Source: Nonomuraea rubra (lineage in GTDB: Bacteria > Actinomycetota > Actinomycetes > Streptosporangiales > Streptosporangiaceae). Taken from it: a stretch of 64,000 bases of DNA. Location of the stretch: contig NZ_JACHMI010000001.1 of the NCBI RefSeq assembly GCF_014207985.1, positions 4,757,001-4,821,000 on the forward strand. The letters are read 5' to 3'. Below are positions 40,946 through 50,475 of the stretch, in pieces. Made by a program: the position numbers and the translations under genes. Positions within the stretch are counted from its first letter, which is position 1. The number at the start of each line of letters is the position of its first letter. The notes under the pieces were generated by a model. It saw nothing but the letters and a program-made list of their open reading frames with translations. It did not search any database and had not been told where the DNA came from.

Positions 40946-41692
40946 TCAGCTGCCCAGTTCGGTGGTCACCGTCTCGGGATCCGGCGCCTTGACGGACACC
41001 TTGGCGCCCCACCCGGTGAAGCGGCTGTCGATCGTGATCGTCTTGCCTTCGAACTCGTTCCTGTCGAACACCCCGGTGGCCGCGTACGACGACTTCACCC
41101 TGCTCACCAGCCCCGCGGACGTCAGCGTGAGCGTGTAGGACACCTTCGTGTCGTCGTGCATGCGCAGCGGGATCGACGCCCCGAACCAGCGCGACGCCTT
41201 CTCCAGCTCCTTGAAGGTGATCTTCCCGGTCAGCGTGCTGCCGCGCAGCTTGCCCTTCTTGACCAGCGCCGCCAGGGTCTTCGGCTCGGCGGGGTTGATG
41301 ACCTGGCCGTAGAAGCCGCTGCCGCCGCCGAGCAGGGCCTTGCTCTTGAGCCAGGACTTGCCCTCCGGCAGACGGCCCTCCCACATGCCGCCCGAGGTGT
41401 AGCTCACGTTCCCGATGCTGATCGTACGCTCGCGGGCACCCCCGGCGGGGGTGGCGGTGATGTCGGCGGCCGCCACGCCCTTGGCGTTGAACTGGAAGGT
41501 CCCCTTGCGGCTCTGGATCTTGGTCTTGCCGTCGCCCGTGAGCGTCGTCGTCTCGGTGAACCGCACGCCGCGCCCGGAGGCGAGCTCGCTCTTCAGAGCG
41601 CGTACGGGATCCTTGGGGGCAGCCTGGGCGGGGGTGGCCGCCATCACCAGGCAGCCGCAGGCCACCAGGGCCGTGATCGTGGTCTTCTGCAC
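40946..41692 (-). CDS. Secreted protein of unknown function (LolA/LppX-like pattern)
   Basis: 248 residues. Signal peptide TITALVACGCLVMAATPAQA, cut after AQA; no lipobox Cys follows. The rest is beta-rich and polar (VRFTETTTLTGDGKTKIQSRKGTF, SYTLTLTSAGLVSRVKSSY, TITIDSRFTGWGAKVSV), a pattern seen in LppX/LprG-like or LolA-like half-barrels that carry lipids. It lies between kinase genes and may be the extracytoplasmic partner of one of them; that is speculation. Confidence 0.6.
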   Translation of the reverse strand: MQKTTITALVACGCLVMAATPAQAAPKDPVRALKSELASGRGVRFTETTTLTGDGKTKIQSRKGTFQFNAKGVAAADITATPAGGARERTISIGNVSYTSGGMWEGRLPEGKSWLKSKALLGGGSGFYGQVINPAEPKTLAALVKKGKLRGSTLTGKITFKELEKASRWFGASIPLRMHDDTKVSYTLTLTSAGLVSRVKSSYAATGVFDRNEFEGKTITIDSRFTGWGAKVSVKAPDPETVTTELGS

Positions 41693-41695
41693 GAG

Positions 41696-41723
41696 CCGTG
41701 ATCCTGCCGCAAGCAGATCACGG
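41696..41723. promoter_or_regulatory. Inverted repeat in front of the secreted-protein gene
   Basis: CCGTGATC and GATCACGG with a 12-bp spacer, starting 3 bp upstream of the reverse-strand start at 41692 and 49 bp before the forward kinase start at 41773. May be an operator for either or a 5' hairpin. Confidence 0.5.
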
Positions 41724-41772
41724 CGGGAGCACGGGGCCTTGTCGGCAAGGCACCGGTGCTTATCATCAGGCC

Positions 41773-42612
41773 ATGGAAACGGTGCGCTCGGCTCCCGAGC
41801 TCCGTGCGTGGTCCATCGGCGAAGAACTCGGCAGGGGCGGCATGGGCGTCGTGTACGCCGCCACCCGCCGCGACGACGGCACGCCGGGCGTCATCAAGCT
41901 CATGCGGCCGGATCTGGCCGAGGCGGACGGGCGGGCGGTCGCGTACTTCCGCCGCGAGATGCTCGCGAGCATGGCGCTGCGCCATCCGCACATCGTGCAC
42001 GCCACCGAGGTGGGGGAGGCGGCGGGCGCGCCGTTCATCGTGATGGAGCTGTGCGAGGGCGGCAGCCTGGCCGACCTGGTGGCCAGGGACGGCCCGCTGC
42101 CCGCCGAGCGCGCCCTGCCGATGTTCGAAGGGCTGCTCGACGGGCTGGCGTACGCGCACGGCGCCGGGTTCGTGCATCGCGACATCAAGCCGGGCAACAT
42201 CCTGCTGACCGCCGCCGGTGCCGCCAAGATCGCCGACTTCGGGCTGGCCAAGGCGTTCGAGTCGGCCGGCTGGAGCGGGATGACGCGTACCGGCGCGACG
42301 CTGGGCACGCCGGCCTACATGCCCAGGGAGCAGGTGCTCGACTTCAAGTACGCCCGGCCGGGCGTCGACGTCTGGGCGATGGCGGCGACCCTCTACTACG
42401 CGCTCACCGGCAGCGCCCCGCGCGACTTCACGCCCGGCCGCGACCCCTGGCTGACGGTCACCACCACCCTGCCGTTACCCGTCGCGAGCCGCCGCGAGGA
42501 CGTGCCGCCGGCGCTCGCCCGGGTCGTCGACCGGGCCGTCGACGACGGCGACGGGCTGCCGTACGCCTCCGCCGCCGAGCTGCGTGCCGACCTGGCGGGG
42601 GCGCTGACATGA
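41773..42612 (+). CDS. Short cytosolic Ser/Thr protein kinase
   Basis: 279 residues, essentially a bare kinase domain. LGRGGMGVVYAAT, VIKLM, HRDIKPGNILL and DFGLAKAF are intact; the usual YMSPEQ becomes YMPREQ. No membrane helix or sensory domain. Its stop overlaps the start of the larger kinase (ATGA), so both are made together; one may phosphorylate or recruit the other. Confidence 0.9.
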   Translation: METVRSAPELRAWSIGEELGRGGMGVVYAATRRDDGTPGVIKLMRPDLAEADGRAVAYFRREMLASMALRHPHIVHATEVGEAAGAPFIVMELCEGGSLADLVARDGPLPAERALPMFEGLLDGLAYAHGAGFVHRDIKPGNILLTAAGAAKIADFGLAKAFESAGWSGMTRTGATLGTPAYMPREQVLDFKYARPGVDVWAMAATLYYALTGSAPRDFTPGRDPWLTVTTTLPLPVASRREDVPPALARVVDRAVDDGDGLPYASAAELRADLAGALT

Positions 42613-45600
42613 CGGGCTGGGCTCCCGGGAGCGTCGTGGCCGGTGACTTCGTCGTCGAACGCGAGCTCGGCCGGGGCGGCTACGGGCGGGTGGTCCTGGC
42701 CCAGAGCCGCCGCTCCGGTACACGCTACGCCATCAAGCGGCTGGTCCGCGCCGAGCCGGCCGAGCAGGGGCGGCTCCTGGCGGAGGCGCAGCGCTGGGTC
42801 GCGCTGCCGCCGCATCCGCACATCACCGCCTGCCACTTCGTACGGACCGTCGGCGAGGAGGTCGCCGTCTTCAGCGAGTACGCACCCGGCGGCTCCCTGG
42901 CCGACCGCATCGGCCGCCGCGATCTCACCGGCCCCGAGATCCAGGCGATAGCCCTGCAGACGGCCTGGGGGCTGGACGCCGTACACGCGATGGGCCTGCT
43001 GCACCTGGACATGAAACCGGCGAACGTGCTGTTCGGCGCGGACGGCCTCGCCAAGATCGCTGACTTCGGCCTGGCCGCTGGAGACAGCACGACGCCGGCC
43101 GAGCACGCCCAGCTGGAAGCGGTGATCGACTACGTCGCGGGCGACCTGGGCGAGACCGTCAAGCACCTGCTGTGGACGCAGTTCGGCGGCGGGGACGCCA
43201 CGCTCGCCGCCGTGCCCAGCGACGCCACGTCCGCGTACGCCTCCCCCGAGCAGGCCGAGCGGCGGGCGGCCGGCCCCGGAGCCGACCTGTGGAGCTGGGC
43301 GGTCACCGTGCTGGAGATGTACGCCGGCGAGCGGACGTGGCCGTCGGGCACCGTCGCCCCGTTCGTCCTCGACGCCATCGTGCGCGGCCGCCGGCAGTGC
43401 CGCGTGCCGCTGCCCCCAGCCGTCACGGAGCTGCTCCAGGCATGCTTCGCGCTCGACCCGGACGACAGGCCCCGCTCGGCTGGCGAGGCCGCGGCGGCGC
43501 TGCACGTGCCGGGGCTGACACCGCCGGAGCGGCCTTCCGTGCTCGCCGTGCCGCGCAGCAGGGCGCTCGGCGAGAGCGGCGGATGGGACGACCCGCGCCG
43601 CTACCTGCACTTCGCCTACGAGGCCGCAGGCCGCGATCCCGGAGAGGCGCTGGCGCACTGGCCACGGCGCGGAGGCGGGTTCAGCGCCCAGGTCCTGGCC
43701 GATCTGCGGGCCTTCCAGGAGGCGTCCGCGGTCCTGCGCGACGCTCCCGCCACTGCGCAGAACGTCGAGGTCCTGGCCCGGATCGAGGTGCACGAGTCGC
43801 GGATCAGGCAGGCGCTCGGCGACGCCGACGGCGCGATCGCGCACCTGGAGTCCGCGGCCGGCCTGCTGGACACCGGCTCGGCCGGGCATCGCACCCTGCG
43901 GCCGTGGACGCTCCACTGGCTGGCCATCGCCCTGCGCCGCGGCAACAGGCTCCCCGAGGCGATCAGCGCGAGCGACGCGGCGATCGCCGGCGCGGACGAC
44001 CTCCCCGACGCGGACGAGGCCGCCCGGCTACGTGGCTCGGCACTGCTGAGCAAGGCGAACACCATGAATTCCGCCGGCGCCGCCGCCGCGGAGACCGCCG
44101 TGCCGCTGCGGGCCGCCCTCACGGAGCTGCGGTCATCGGGAGACAGGCGCGGACAGGCGCGGGTGCTGGCCGCCATGGCGGCCCAGCGCGAGCAGGAGGG
44201 CGACGAGGCCGGCGCCACGGCGCTCTGGGACGAAGCCGACGCCCTGCTCGCCGGCCCGGGAGCCGCCGGCGAGGAGGAGCCCGGCGACCAGGGCGTACAG
44301 GTGGTCCGGGCGCTCATGGCGATGAACCGCGCCGCCCTGGCCACGCGCATGGAGGCACAGCTCCTGCACGCGGAACGAGCCGTGGAGCTCCTGGCCCCGC
44401 TCGTCGAGCGGCACGGCCGCTACGACCTGTCCACCGAGCTCGCCTCCGCCTGCATGAAGGCCGGCTACGCCCACGAGCACCTGGGCAGGCCGCAGGAGGC
44501 GCTGTCGGCGTACCGGCGGGGGCGGAAGCTGTACGAGCGCGTGGTCCTGCGCGACGGCCGGACCGACCTGGCGGACGAGCTGAGCGAGTGCCTGGAGTTC
44601 GAGTCGACGCTGACCTTCGAGCTGCACGGTGCGGAGCAGGCGCTGGAGCCGGTCGGCGTGGCGGTCGACCGGTGGAGACGCCTGGTGGACCTGGAGGGGA
44701 TGGAGCAGTGGGGCAGGCAGCTCATCAGAGCACGGGTACGCCTGGCCGTCACGCTGGAGGACGCCGGTCGTCCCGGCGCGCTGGACGTGCTCGACGAGGC
44801 CGCCCGGGACGTGGCCGCGCTCGGCGAGGACAGGACTCCGCAGCTCATCAGGCAGGACGCCATGATCCACCGGGAGCGGGGCGTCGTGCACCGCAGAGCC
44901 GGTGACCTGCAGGCCGCCTACGACGAGTGCCGCGAGGCCCTGCTCCTGGCGGACGGCGCGGGCCCCGAGCCGGCCGTCGAGCGGGTGCTCATCCTGGAGA
45001 CGCTCAGCGCGATCCTGTCCGAGGCCGGCCACGCCGACGAGGCCCTGCACGCTCTGGCGACGGCCACCGGGGAGAGCGAGCGGCTGGCGTCGGCGGGCGA
45101 GCGCGACCCCGCCTGGCTGGCCGCCTCCCACCGCAGGCTGGCCTCGCTCCTGCTGGAGACGGGGCGGCTGGAGGAGTCCGCCGAGGAGGCGGGAACGGCG
45201 TCCGCGCTGTACGCCGAGGTCATCGCCGGACGTCCCGACCTGCGCTTCGACGCGCTGCGCTGCGCGTATCTGGCCGGAGCCGCGCTGCACATGCTGGGCA
45301 GGGTCGAGCAGGCGGCCGACGCCTACCGGCAGGCGCGCGGCTTCGGCGGAGACCTGCGTGACGACGATCTCGCGATGCGCCGGCTCACGAGCAATCCCGC
45401 CGCCGCGAGAAGGTACCGGGAACGTACGGCGGGGCTCGAGGTCGGCGAGCCCGACGCCGCCATGTTGCTGAGAGTGCTGGAAGGCCAGATCGGCGACCTC
45501 GACGCGCTGCTCGCGCTGCGGCCGGACGAACTGGACGGGCGGCTCGCCGAGATCGGGACGTCGATGCGGAACGCCGGCGAGCTCGGCCGCGGCGGCCTGA

Positions 45601-46001
45601 CCCAGGAGGCCTCGCGCCTGCTCGAACCGCTGCTGGGGACGACGTTGTGGTTGAGCCGCACCTTCCGGCGCGACGACGTCGCCGTGCTCGCAGGGGAGCT
45701 CGGCCTGCGGCTGGGCGTCACGTCCCTGCACGCCCAGCGGGACGCCCCGGCCCTGCGCGGGTTCCGTTCGGCGGTGCGGAGCCTCGGCGAACTGGCCGAC
45801 CGGCCGGGCGGGGACGCGTACCGCGAGCGCTGGTTCGACGCCCACCTCGGCCTCGCGACCTGCCTGACGGTCCTCGGCGACCACGAAGGCGCCGACGAGG
45901 TCGGGCGAACGCTCGACCGCCAGGTCCGCAGGTGGGCGCCGGAGTCGGTCCAGTACTGGCGGCAGCGGCTGAGCAAGACGCTGGAAGGGCTGAGGGGCTG
46001 A
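42609..46001 (+). CDS. Ser/Thr kinase with long TPR-like helical region, variant HLD loop
   Basis: 1130 residues. N-terminal kinase (~12-300): LGRGGYGRVVLAQ, YAIKRL, HLDMKPANVLF, DFGLAAG, YASPEQ. The canonical HRD is HLD, a change seen in some weak or RD-independent kinases; Asp, Lys and Asn of the catalytic loop remain. The rest (~330-1130) is alpha-helical with TPR-like pairs (RIRQALGDADGAIAHLESAAGLL, AGDLQAAYDECREALLLADGAG), a scaffold for protein binding. No membrane helix. The stop codon lies inside a GGGGCTGAG repeat. Confidence 0.88.
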   Translation: MTGWAPGSVVAGDFVVERELGRGGYGRVVLAQSRRSGTRYAIKRLVRAEPAEQGRLLAEAQRWVALPPHPHITACHFVRTVGEEVAVFSEYAPGGSLADRIGRRDLTGPEIQAIALQTAWGLDAVHAMGLLHLDMKPANVLFGADGLAKIADFGLAAGDSTTPAEHAQLEAVIDYVAGDLGETVKHLLWTQFGGGDATLAAVPSDATSAYASPEQAERRAAGPGADLWSWAVTVLEMYAGERTWPSGTVAPFVLDAIVRGRRQCRVPLPPAVTELLQACFALDPDDRPRSAGEAAAALHVPGLTPPERPSVLAVPRSRALGESGGWDDPRRYLHFAYEAAGRDPGEALAHWPRRGGGFSAQVLADLRAFQEASAVLRDAPATAQNVEVLARIEVHESRIRQALGDADGAIAHLESAAGLLDTGSAGHRTLRPWTLHWLAIALRRGNRLPEAISASDAAIAGADDLPDADEAARLRGSALLSKANTMNSAGAAAAETAVPLRAALTELRSSGDRRGQARVLAAMAAQREQEGDEAGATALWDEADALLAGPGAAGEEEPGDQGVQVVRALMAMNRAALATRMEAQLLHAERAVELLAPLVERHGRYDLSTELASACMKAGYAHEHLGRPQEALSAYRRGRKLYERVVLRDGRTDLADELSECLEFESTLTFELHGAEQALEPVGVAVDRWRRLVDLEGMEQWGRQLIRARVRLAVTLEDAGRPGALDVLDEAARDVAALGEDRTPQLIRQDAMIHRERGVVHRRAGDLQAAYDECREALLLADGAGPEPAVERVLILETLSAILSEAGHADEALHALATATGESERLASAGERDPAWLAASHRRLASLLLETGRLEESAEEAGTASALYAEVIAGRPDLRFDALRCAYLAGAALHMLGRVEQAADAYRQARGFGGDLRDDDLAMRRLTSNPAAARRYRERTAGLEVGEPDAAMLLRVLEGQIGDLDALLALRPDELDGRLAEIGTSMRNAGELGRGGLTQEASRLLEPLLGTTLWLSRTFRRDDVAVLAGELGLRLGVTSLHAQRDAPALRGFRSAVRSLGELADRPGGDAYRERWFDAHLGLATCLTVLGDHEGADEVGRTLDRQVRRWAPESVQYWRQRLSKTLEGLRG

Positions 46002-46022
46002 GGGGCTGAGGGGGGCTGAGGG
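45987..46022. repeat. GGGGCTGAG short tandem repeat at the kinase stop codon
   Basis: About four copies of (G)GGGCTGAG; the stop TGA (45999-46001) lies in it. Slippage here would change the C-terminus. Confidence 0.7.
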
Positions 46023-46028
46023 CGCGGG

Positions 46029-46871
46029 TCAGCGGCCCGTCTCCGGCAGGCTCGCCACCTCCTCGCCGGACACCTCGTCCAGGACGACCTGCCCGGCGGC
46101 GACCAGCCCGTCCAGCACGCGCGAGAACTCGAAGAGCTGAAGCCCCGACCTGGCCTGGAGCTTGCGCAGCTCGCACTTGCCGTTGATCCGCAGGATCTCC
46201 AGCAGCACCTGCTCGGCGGGCGGAGCCTCGGCGAAGACGGGGCGCAGCGAGTCCACGAGCTGACGCAGCACCTTCACCCCGATCAACGCCTGCAGCGACA
46301 GGCCGAGCACGTAGGACTTCACCTGGTCGGGCAGGGTGGCCTCACGTCCCGAGCGCAAGGAGGCGATCCGGTCCTCGATCACCTTGCTCTCCGCGGGCGT
46401 GAAGTTCTGCAACGCCGCCATGCTGTACTGGAGCAACGCGTCCGAGCCTCGCTCGAACGGGTATCCGGACATGATGTCGTGCACGTCCTTGGACCGGAGG
46501 CGGGCCCGGCCCCGGTCCACCGCCCGGTCGGTCGCCGAGAGGATCACGGTGAGCACCGCGCTCGGCCCCACCCCGATGACCTGGTCACCCGCCGTCACAT
46601 TGAACAACGAGCTGCGGAACAGCGCTCCGGACCCGAAGCCGGCCACGAGCACCTGCGTGAACGCGACGCTGTCGCCCGTGGCCCCGAAGGTCCAGCCGAA
46701 CTGCACGACCATCCACAAGGCCGCGGCCGCGCCACCGGCGTTGACCGCGAGATAGAGGATCGCCGGGACGGAGAACAGGGCGCCCGCCGGGTCGTCGCGG
46801 TAGCGCGACACCAGCTCGGCCAGCGCGACGAGGGCGCCGATGAGGACCACGGCCAGGTAGGGGACCCACAT
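46029..46871 (-). CDS. Membrane protein with C-terminal winged-helix domain
   Basis: 280 residues (ATG 46871; GTG 46874 is also possible, both 0-3 bp after the preceding stop). Two to three membrane helices in the first 110 residues (YLAVVLIGALVALAELV, VPAILYLAVNAGGAAAALWM, and AVLTVILSATD), then a cytosolic helical part and a C-terminal winged helix (VLLEILRINGKCELRKL, SGLQLFEFSRVLDGLVAAG). That last domain resembles the end of the neighbour at 46875. Function unknown. Confidence 0.7.
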   Translation of the reverse strand: MWVPYLAVVLIGALVALAELVSRYRDDPAGALFSVPAILYLAVNAGGAAAALWMVVQFGWTFGATGDSVAFTQVLVAGFGSGALFRSSLFNVTAGDQVIGVGPSAVLTVILSATDRAVDRGRARLRSKDVHDIMSGYPFERGSDALLQYSMAALQNFTPAESKVIEDRIASLRSGREATLPDQVKSYVLGLSLQALIGVKVLRQLVDSLRPVFAEAPPAEQVLLEILRINGKCELRKLQARSGLQLFEFSRVLDGLVAAGQVVLDEVSGEEVASLPETGR

Positions 46872-46874
46872 CAC

Positions 46875-47201
46875 TCAGGTCTCGCGGTAGAGATGGACGA
46901 TCTCGTCTCCCGGCGGCCCCGTCACCGTCACCAGCCCTTCTTCGGTCAGCTCCGCCAGCATCGCCGTGAACGGCAGGAACGAAAGCCCCGTCCGGGCCTG
47001 TAACTCCGAGATCCGCATCTGCCCGCCGGCGTCGACCAGCGCGTGGACGCTCTCGCGGGTACGAGGTGACTGCAGGGCCCTGCGCAGGGCGGAGCCGCCG
47101 CCGTCCTCCTCGCCGGTCCTCGGGAAGTCCGGCGAGGAACTCGGCCCGCGCGATGGCGGCGAGGGGACGTTGTTCGTCCCGGGAAAACGTTCAGGCGACA
47201 T
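46875..47201 (-). CDS. Small soluble winged-helix protein, paralogue of the membrane neighbour
   Basis: 108 residues from ATG 47201 with GGGAGG upstream. After a disordered N-terminus the last ~70 residues (VHALVDAGGQMRISELQART, GLSFLPFTAMLAELTEEGLV) align with the C-terminus of the membrane protein encoded 3 bp downstream (KLQARSGLQLFEF.RVLDGLV). A soluble and a membrane-bound copy of one domain, co-translated. I do not recognise a named family. Confidence 0.68.
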   Translation of the reverse strand: MSPERFPGTNNVPSPPSRGPSSSPDFPRTGEEDGGGSALRRALQSPRTRESVHALVDAGGQMRISELQARTGLSFLPFTAMLAELTEEGLVTVTGPPGDEIVHLYRET

Positions 47202-47244
47202 CGGCGCCCTCCCTGTCAGCCTGCGTTCAGCTTGGAGCAGACCG

Positions 47245-48567
47245 TCACGTGCCGTCAATGCCGCGATCACGAACGTGAGCGGGCGCCGCCGGGCCGCCGT
47301 CGCGGGCGGTCTGCCCGAACACCTCGTCCCTGACCCGGGCGAGCGCCAGGTCCAGCGCGCCCACCAGCACCGGGTTCCCCTGGACGGCCGACAGCCGCAC
47401 CCGCAGGCGCTCCACGTCCAGCACCCTCAGCTCGCGCTCGACCAGGTCGCGCAGCCGCTCGCCCCCGGCGGACACCAGGCTCCCGGCCAGCACGACGAGC
47501 CCGGGGTCGACGACCGAGGCGATGGTCGCCAGGCCGAGGGCGATCCGGGCGGCCACCGTGCGCAGGCCCGCTGCCGCCTCCTCGGCGGCTCGCCCGGTGC
47601 CTTCGGCCAGGCGCACGGCGTTCGCCACCGACTCGCGGAAGCCGGCCCCGTGCACGCCGTACGAACGCAGCAGGTCGTGGACGGCGGGCCCGCCGGCCAG
47701 CGCCTGGTAGCCGTGGTCGGCGAACCGGCCGCCGTCGCGGGCCGTGGCGGCGCCGGGCACGGGCATGTAGCCGACCTCGCCGGCGCCGCCGAAGAAGCCG
47801 CGGTGCAGGCGCCCGCCGATCACGAGAGCGGCGCCGAGGCCCTCGCCGGCCCACAGCAGCACGAAGTCCTGACAGCCGGTCGCCGCGCCGTGCGCCTGCT
47901 CGGCGAGGGCGACGAGGTTGACGTCGTTCTCCACGTCCACGGGGACGCAGAGCCCGGCGGTGAGCGTGGGCACCAGGTCGGGGATCTGCCAGCCGGGCAT
48001 GTCGTCGGCGGTGGCGTAGTCGAGCCTGCCCGTGGTGGGGTCGACGGCGCCCTGCACGCCGATGACGACGCGATGCGGCGGGCCTGGCGGCCGCGCCGCC
48101 GCGATCGCCGCCCGCAGCCGCTCGACCAGCCCGCCGCCCTCGGGTGACAGGCCGTTCGCCTGCGACAGATCGCCCGCCTGCGACAGGTCGCCCTCGCGTG
48201 ACGGGCCGGACGGGCCGGACGCGGGGGCGGGTGAGGTGGTCTCGCCGACGACGGCGCCGGTGAGGTCGGCCACCTGGACGCCGATCCGCTCGGGTGTGAC
48301 GTCCAGTGCCACCACGTACGCCGCCGCCCCGTTGACCCGGTAGACCTCGGCCGTGCGCCCGGGCTGCCCCGCCCGGACGCCGTCGCCGACCACCAGCCCC
48401 GCCTCCTGCAACCGGGCCAGGAGCTGGAACGCCGTCGGCTTCGACAGTCCGGTCAGCTCGCTCAGCTCGGGCCGGGTCAGCGGCCCCTTCTCCAGCAGGA
48501 TGCGGAGCGCGGCGCGGTCGTTGATCGCGCGCATCAGCCTCGGCGTCCCGTGGACAGGTGGCTTCAC
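47245..48567 (-). CDS. ROK-family transcriptional repressor
   Basis: 440 residues. N-terminal winged helix (RAALRILLEKGPLTRPELSEL, LSKPTAFQLLARLQEAGLVV), then the ROK sugar-kinase-like fold (VVIGVQGAVDPTTGRL, DVENDVNLVALAEQAHG, LLWAGEGLGAALVIGGRLHRGFFGGAGEVGYM). The zinc motif CxCGxxGCxE of classical ROK proteins is absent, replaced by a Gly/Ala/His segment, and the kinase site is not expected to work. An internal GDLSQA repeat sits in a loop. Likely represses the sugar operon through the near-palindrome at 55849. Confidence 0.9.
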   Translation of the reverse strand: MKPPVHGTPRLMRAINDRAALRILLEKGPLTRPELSELTGLSKPTAFQLLARLQEAGLVVGDGVRAGQPGRTAEVYRVNGAAAYVVALDVTPERIGVQVADLTGAVVGETTSPAPASGPSGPSREGDLSQAGDLSQANGLSPEGGGLVERLRAAIAAARPPGPPHRVVIGVQGAVDPTTGRLDYATADDMPGWQIPDLVPTLTAGLCVPVDVENDVNLVALAEQAHGAATGCQDFVLLWAGEGLGAALVIGGRLHRGFFGGAGEVGYMPVPGAATARDGGRFADHGYQALAGGPAVHDLLRSYGVHGAGFRESVANAVRLAEGTGRAAEEAAAGLRTVAARIALGLATIASVVDPGLVVLAGSLVSAGGERLRDLVERELRVLDVERLRVRLSAVQGNPVLVGALDLALARVRDEVFGQTARDGGPAAPAHVRDRGIDGT

Positions 48568-48588
48568 GTCACCTCCGCGTCAGGGACG

Positions 48589-50475
48589 TCACGTCAGCAT
48601 GAGAGCGTACAGGGCGATCGCCGCGAAGTCGTCGGCCGGCTCGGAGGCCTGCCAGGAGCGTACGTCGTCGACGAAGCGGCTGCCGTGCCCGGTGAACTCG
48701 GCGTAGCGGTCCACCCCGCCGGCCGGGCAGGGCGGCATCTCCTCGAAGTGCCCGCCCAGGCCGCCCTCGAACAGCCCGGCGCTGTTGGGCCCGTTGACGA
48801 CCGCGCCCGTAGCGGGCTTGCCGGTGATGTTGGCGATCTGGTGGTGGGGGCAGGCGATCGAGTTCTCGCCCGCTCCGGCGACGAAGGACACGCCCCACGG
48901 GTTCGCGCCGAGCGCCCAGTTGCGCTGCTGCGTGCCGAAGGCGTCGTAGGCGCGGTCGCCGGTCGCCGACCTGTACAGGCGGGCGGTGGCGGCCAGGCCG
49001 AAAGCGTGCGGGACCGAGTCGAACGTGTCGTACAGCGCTCCGGCGCGGAACGGGTCCCCGGCGGCGCGGCGCGCACCGGCGTCGAGCTGCGCCTTCAGCC
49101 CGGCCACCAGGTCGGCCTCGGTCACGGCCAGCCCGCCTGCCCCACCGGTCGCCCCGGTCACGCCCTTCGTCCCGGTCGTCCCGGCCGCGTCGGCCGCGCC
49201 GGTCGCGCCCGTGGCACCGCCCCCGGCGGCCCGCATGGCCTTGAGGAGGTCGGCGTGGGCCAGGGCGCTCACGTCGTACAGGTTGAGCGTGTCGCCCTGA
49301 TCCTCGTCGAGATAGCCACGCGCCCAGCGGGCCGAGTCCGCCAGCCACCGCCCGGCGCGCGGGTCGCGCAGGCGCTGCGCGGCCAGGGCCAGCTCGGCGG
49401 CGCCGAGCTGCATGTCGTCGCGCCAGACGCTCTCGGGGTAGAACGCGTGCGGCAGGGAGGTGACCAGCCGCTCCACGCCGGTGGTCCTGGCCATCGCGTA
49501 GACGGAGGCGGCCTGGTCGAGCAGGTGGGCGGCGCGACGGGGGGACGGTTCGAGCTGCGCGGCCAGGGCGAAGGCGGCGGCGGTGCGCCCGGCCAGGTTC
49601 GGGCTGATGGGCTGACCGGGGGCCGCGGCGCGGAAGACCGGCCGGTTGCGGATGAACTGGTGGCCTTCGGCGTCGTCGCCGTCGTCGGCCTCGGGCAGGC
49701 GCCAGATGTCGTGGTCCCCGACGAACGTGCCCTCGGCGTTGCCGGCGCCGATGCCGACCTGGATGTAGAGCGTCTTCGACTCCTCATCCCACATCTTGTC
49801 CAGATATTTCAGCCCATGGGCTGCTTCGTCGCGCAGGGCGTGGCCGGAAGCCTTGCCGTCCCGCTGGGCGGCCCACAGGAGCGTGTCCACGTACGCCAGG
49901 ATGTGGGTGAACTTGAGGTAGTCGCCCGCGTCGAACCACCCGCCCTCGACGTCCACCGGACCCCCGACCCTCTTCAGCTCGCCCTTGATCTGGTCGGTGT
50001 CGGGGCCGGTGAACTCCGGCCAGTCGTAGACGGAGGCGGCCCGGTCGTTGAGGTGGCTCGGCGTGCGGGGCGCGCCGGCGCCGTCGCGCTGCAGGCCGAA
50101 GAAGCGCAGCACCCCGGCCGCCGGATTCCGCGACGGCCCGATCTCGAACTCGGCCGACGTCGCCCCCGCGGCCTTGATCCGGTAGCTGCCGGGAGTGCGC
50201 AGCCGGGTCAGGTCGAGGTCGTAGACGTGCGGGTAGCGGCTGTTCCACGAGCCCCGGTCGGGCCCCGCCCGCCCCGCGAGCACCACCCGGCCGCGGCGGT
50301 CCACCACGGTGAAGCGCCCCGCCCGGCCGCTGGTCATCAGGTAGGCGTGCTTACTCTCCTCCGGCCCGAAACCGACCTGGTCCACCCGGATGTGCCCGGG
50401 CGCGGCGGCCTGGGCGGGGGTGGTCACGCCCGCCAGCAGCGCCAGCGCGAGCGTCGCGGGGATCAGCCTTCTCAT
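48589..50475 (-). CDS. Secreted GH9 glycoside hydrolase (endoglucanase-like)
   Basis: 628 residues with signal peptide (IPATLALALLAGVTTPAQA, cut near A23). N-terminal Ig-like CelD_N domain (HIRVDQVGFGPEESKHAYL) and a GH9 alpha-barrel: GGWFDAGDYLKFTHILAYV contains the catalytic Asp pair, and the C-terminal SEPADDFAAIAL the catalytic Glu. A collagen-like insertion of G-A-T/G-T-T triplets lies near residue 430 (GATGATGAADAAGTTG). GH9 enzymes cut cellulose or mixed-linkage glucans, some act on chitosan oligomers. Last gene of the reverse-strand sugar operon; ATGA-coupled to the kinase gene. Confidence 0.85.
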   Translation of the reverse strand: MRRLIPATLALALLAGVTTPAQAAAPGHIRVDQVGFGPEESKHAYLMTSGRAGRFTVVDRRGRVVLAGRAGPDRGSWNSRYPHVYDLDLTRLRTPGSYRIKAAGATSAEFEIGPSRNPAAGVLRFFGLQRDGAGAPRTPSHLNDRAASVYDWPEFTGPDTDQIKGELKRVGGPVDVEGGWFDAGDYLKFTHILAYVDTLLWAAQRDGKASGHALRDEAAHGLKYLDKMWDEESKTLYIQVGIGAGNAEGTFVGDHDIWRLPEADDGDDAEGHQFIRNRPVFRAAAPGQPISPNLAGRTAAAFALAAQLEPSPRRAAHLLDQAASVYAMARTTGVERLVTSLPHAFYPESVWRDDMQLGAAELALAAQRLRDPRAGRWLADSARWARGYLDEDQGDTLNLYDVSALAHADLLKAMRAAGGGATGATGAADAAGTTGTKGVTGATGGAGGLAVTEADLVAGLKAQLDAGARRAAGDPFRAGALYDTFDSVPHAFGLAATARLYRSATGDRAYDAFGTQQRNWALGANPWGVSFVAGAGENSIACPHHQIANITGKPATGAVVNGPNSAGLFEGGLGGHFEEMPPCPAGGVDRYAEFTGHGSRFVDDVRSWQASEPADDFAAIALYALMLT

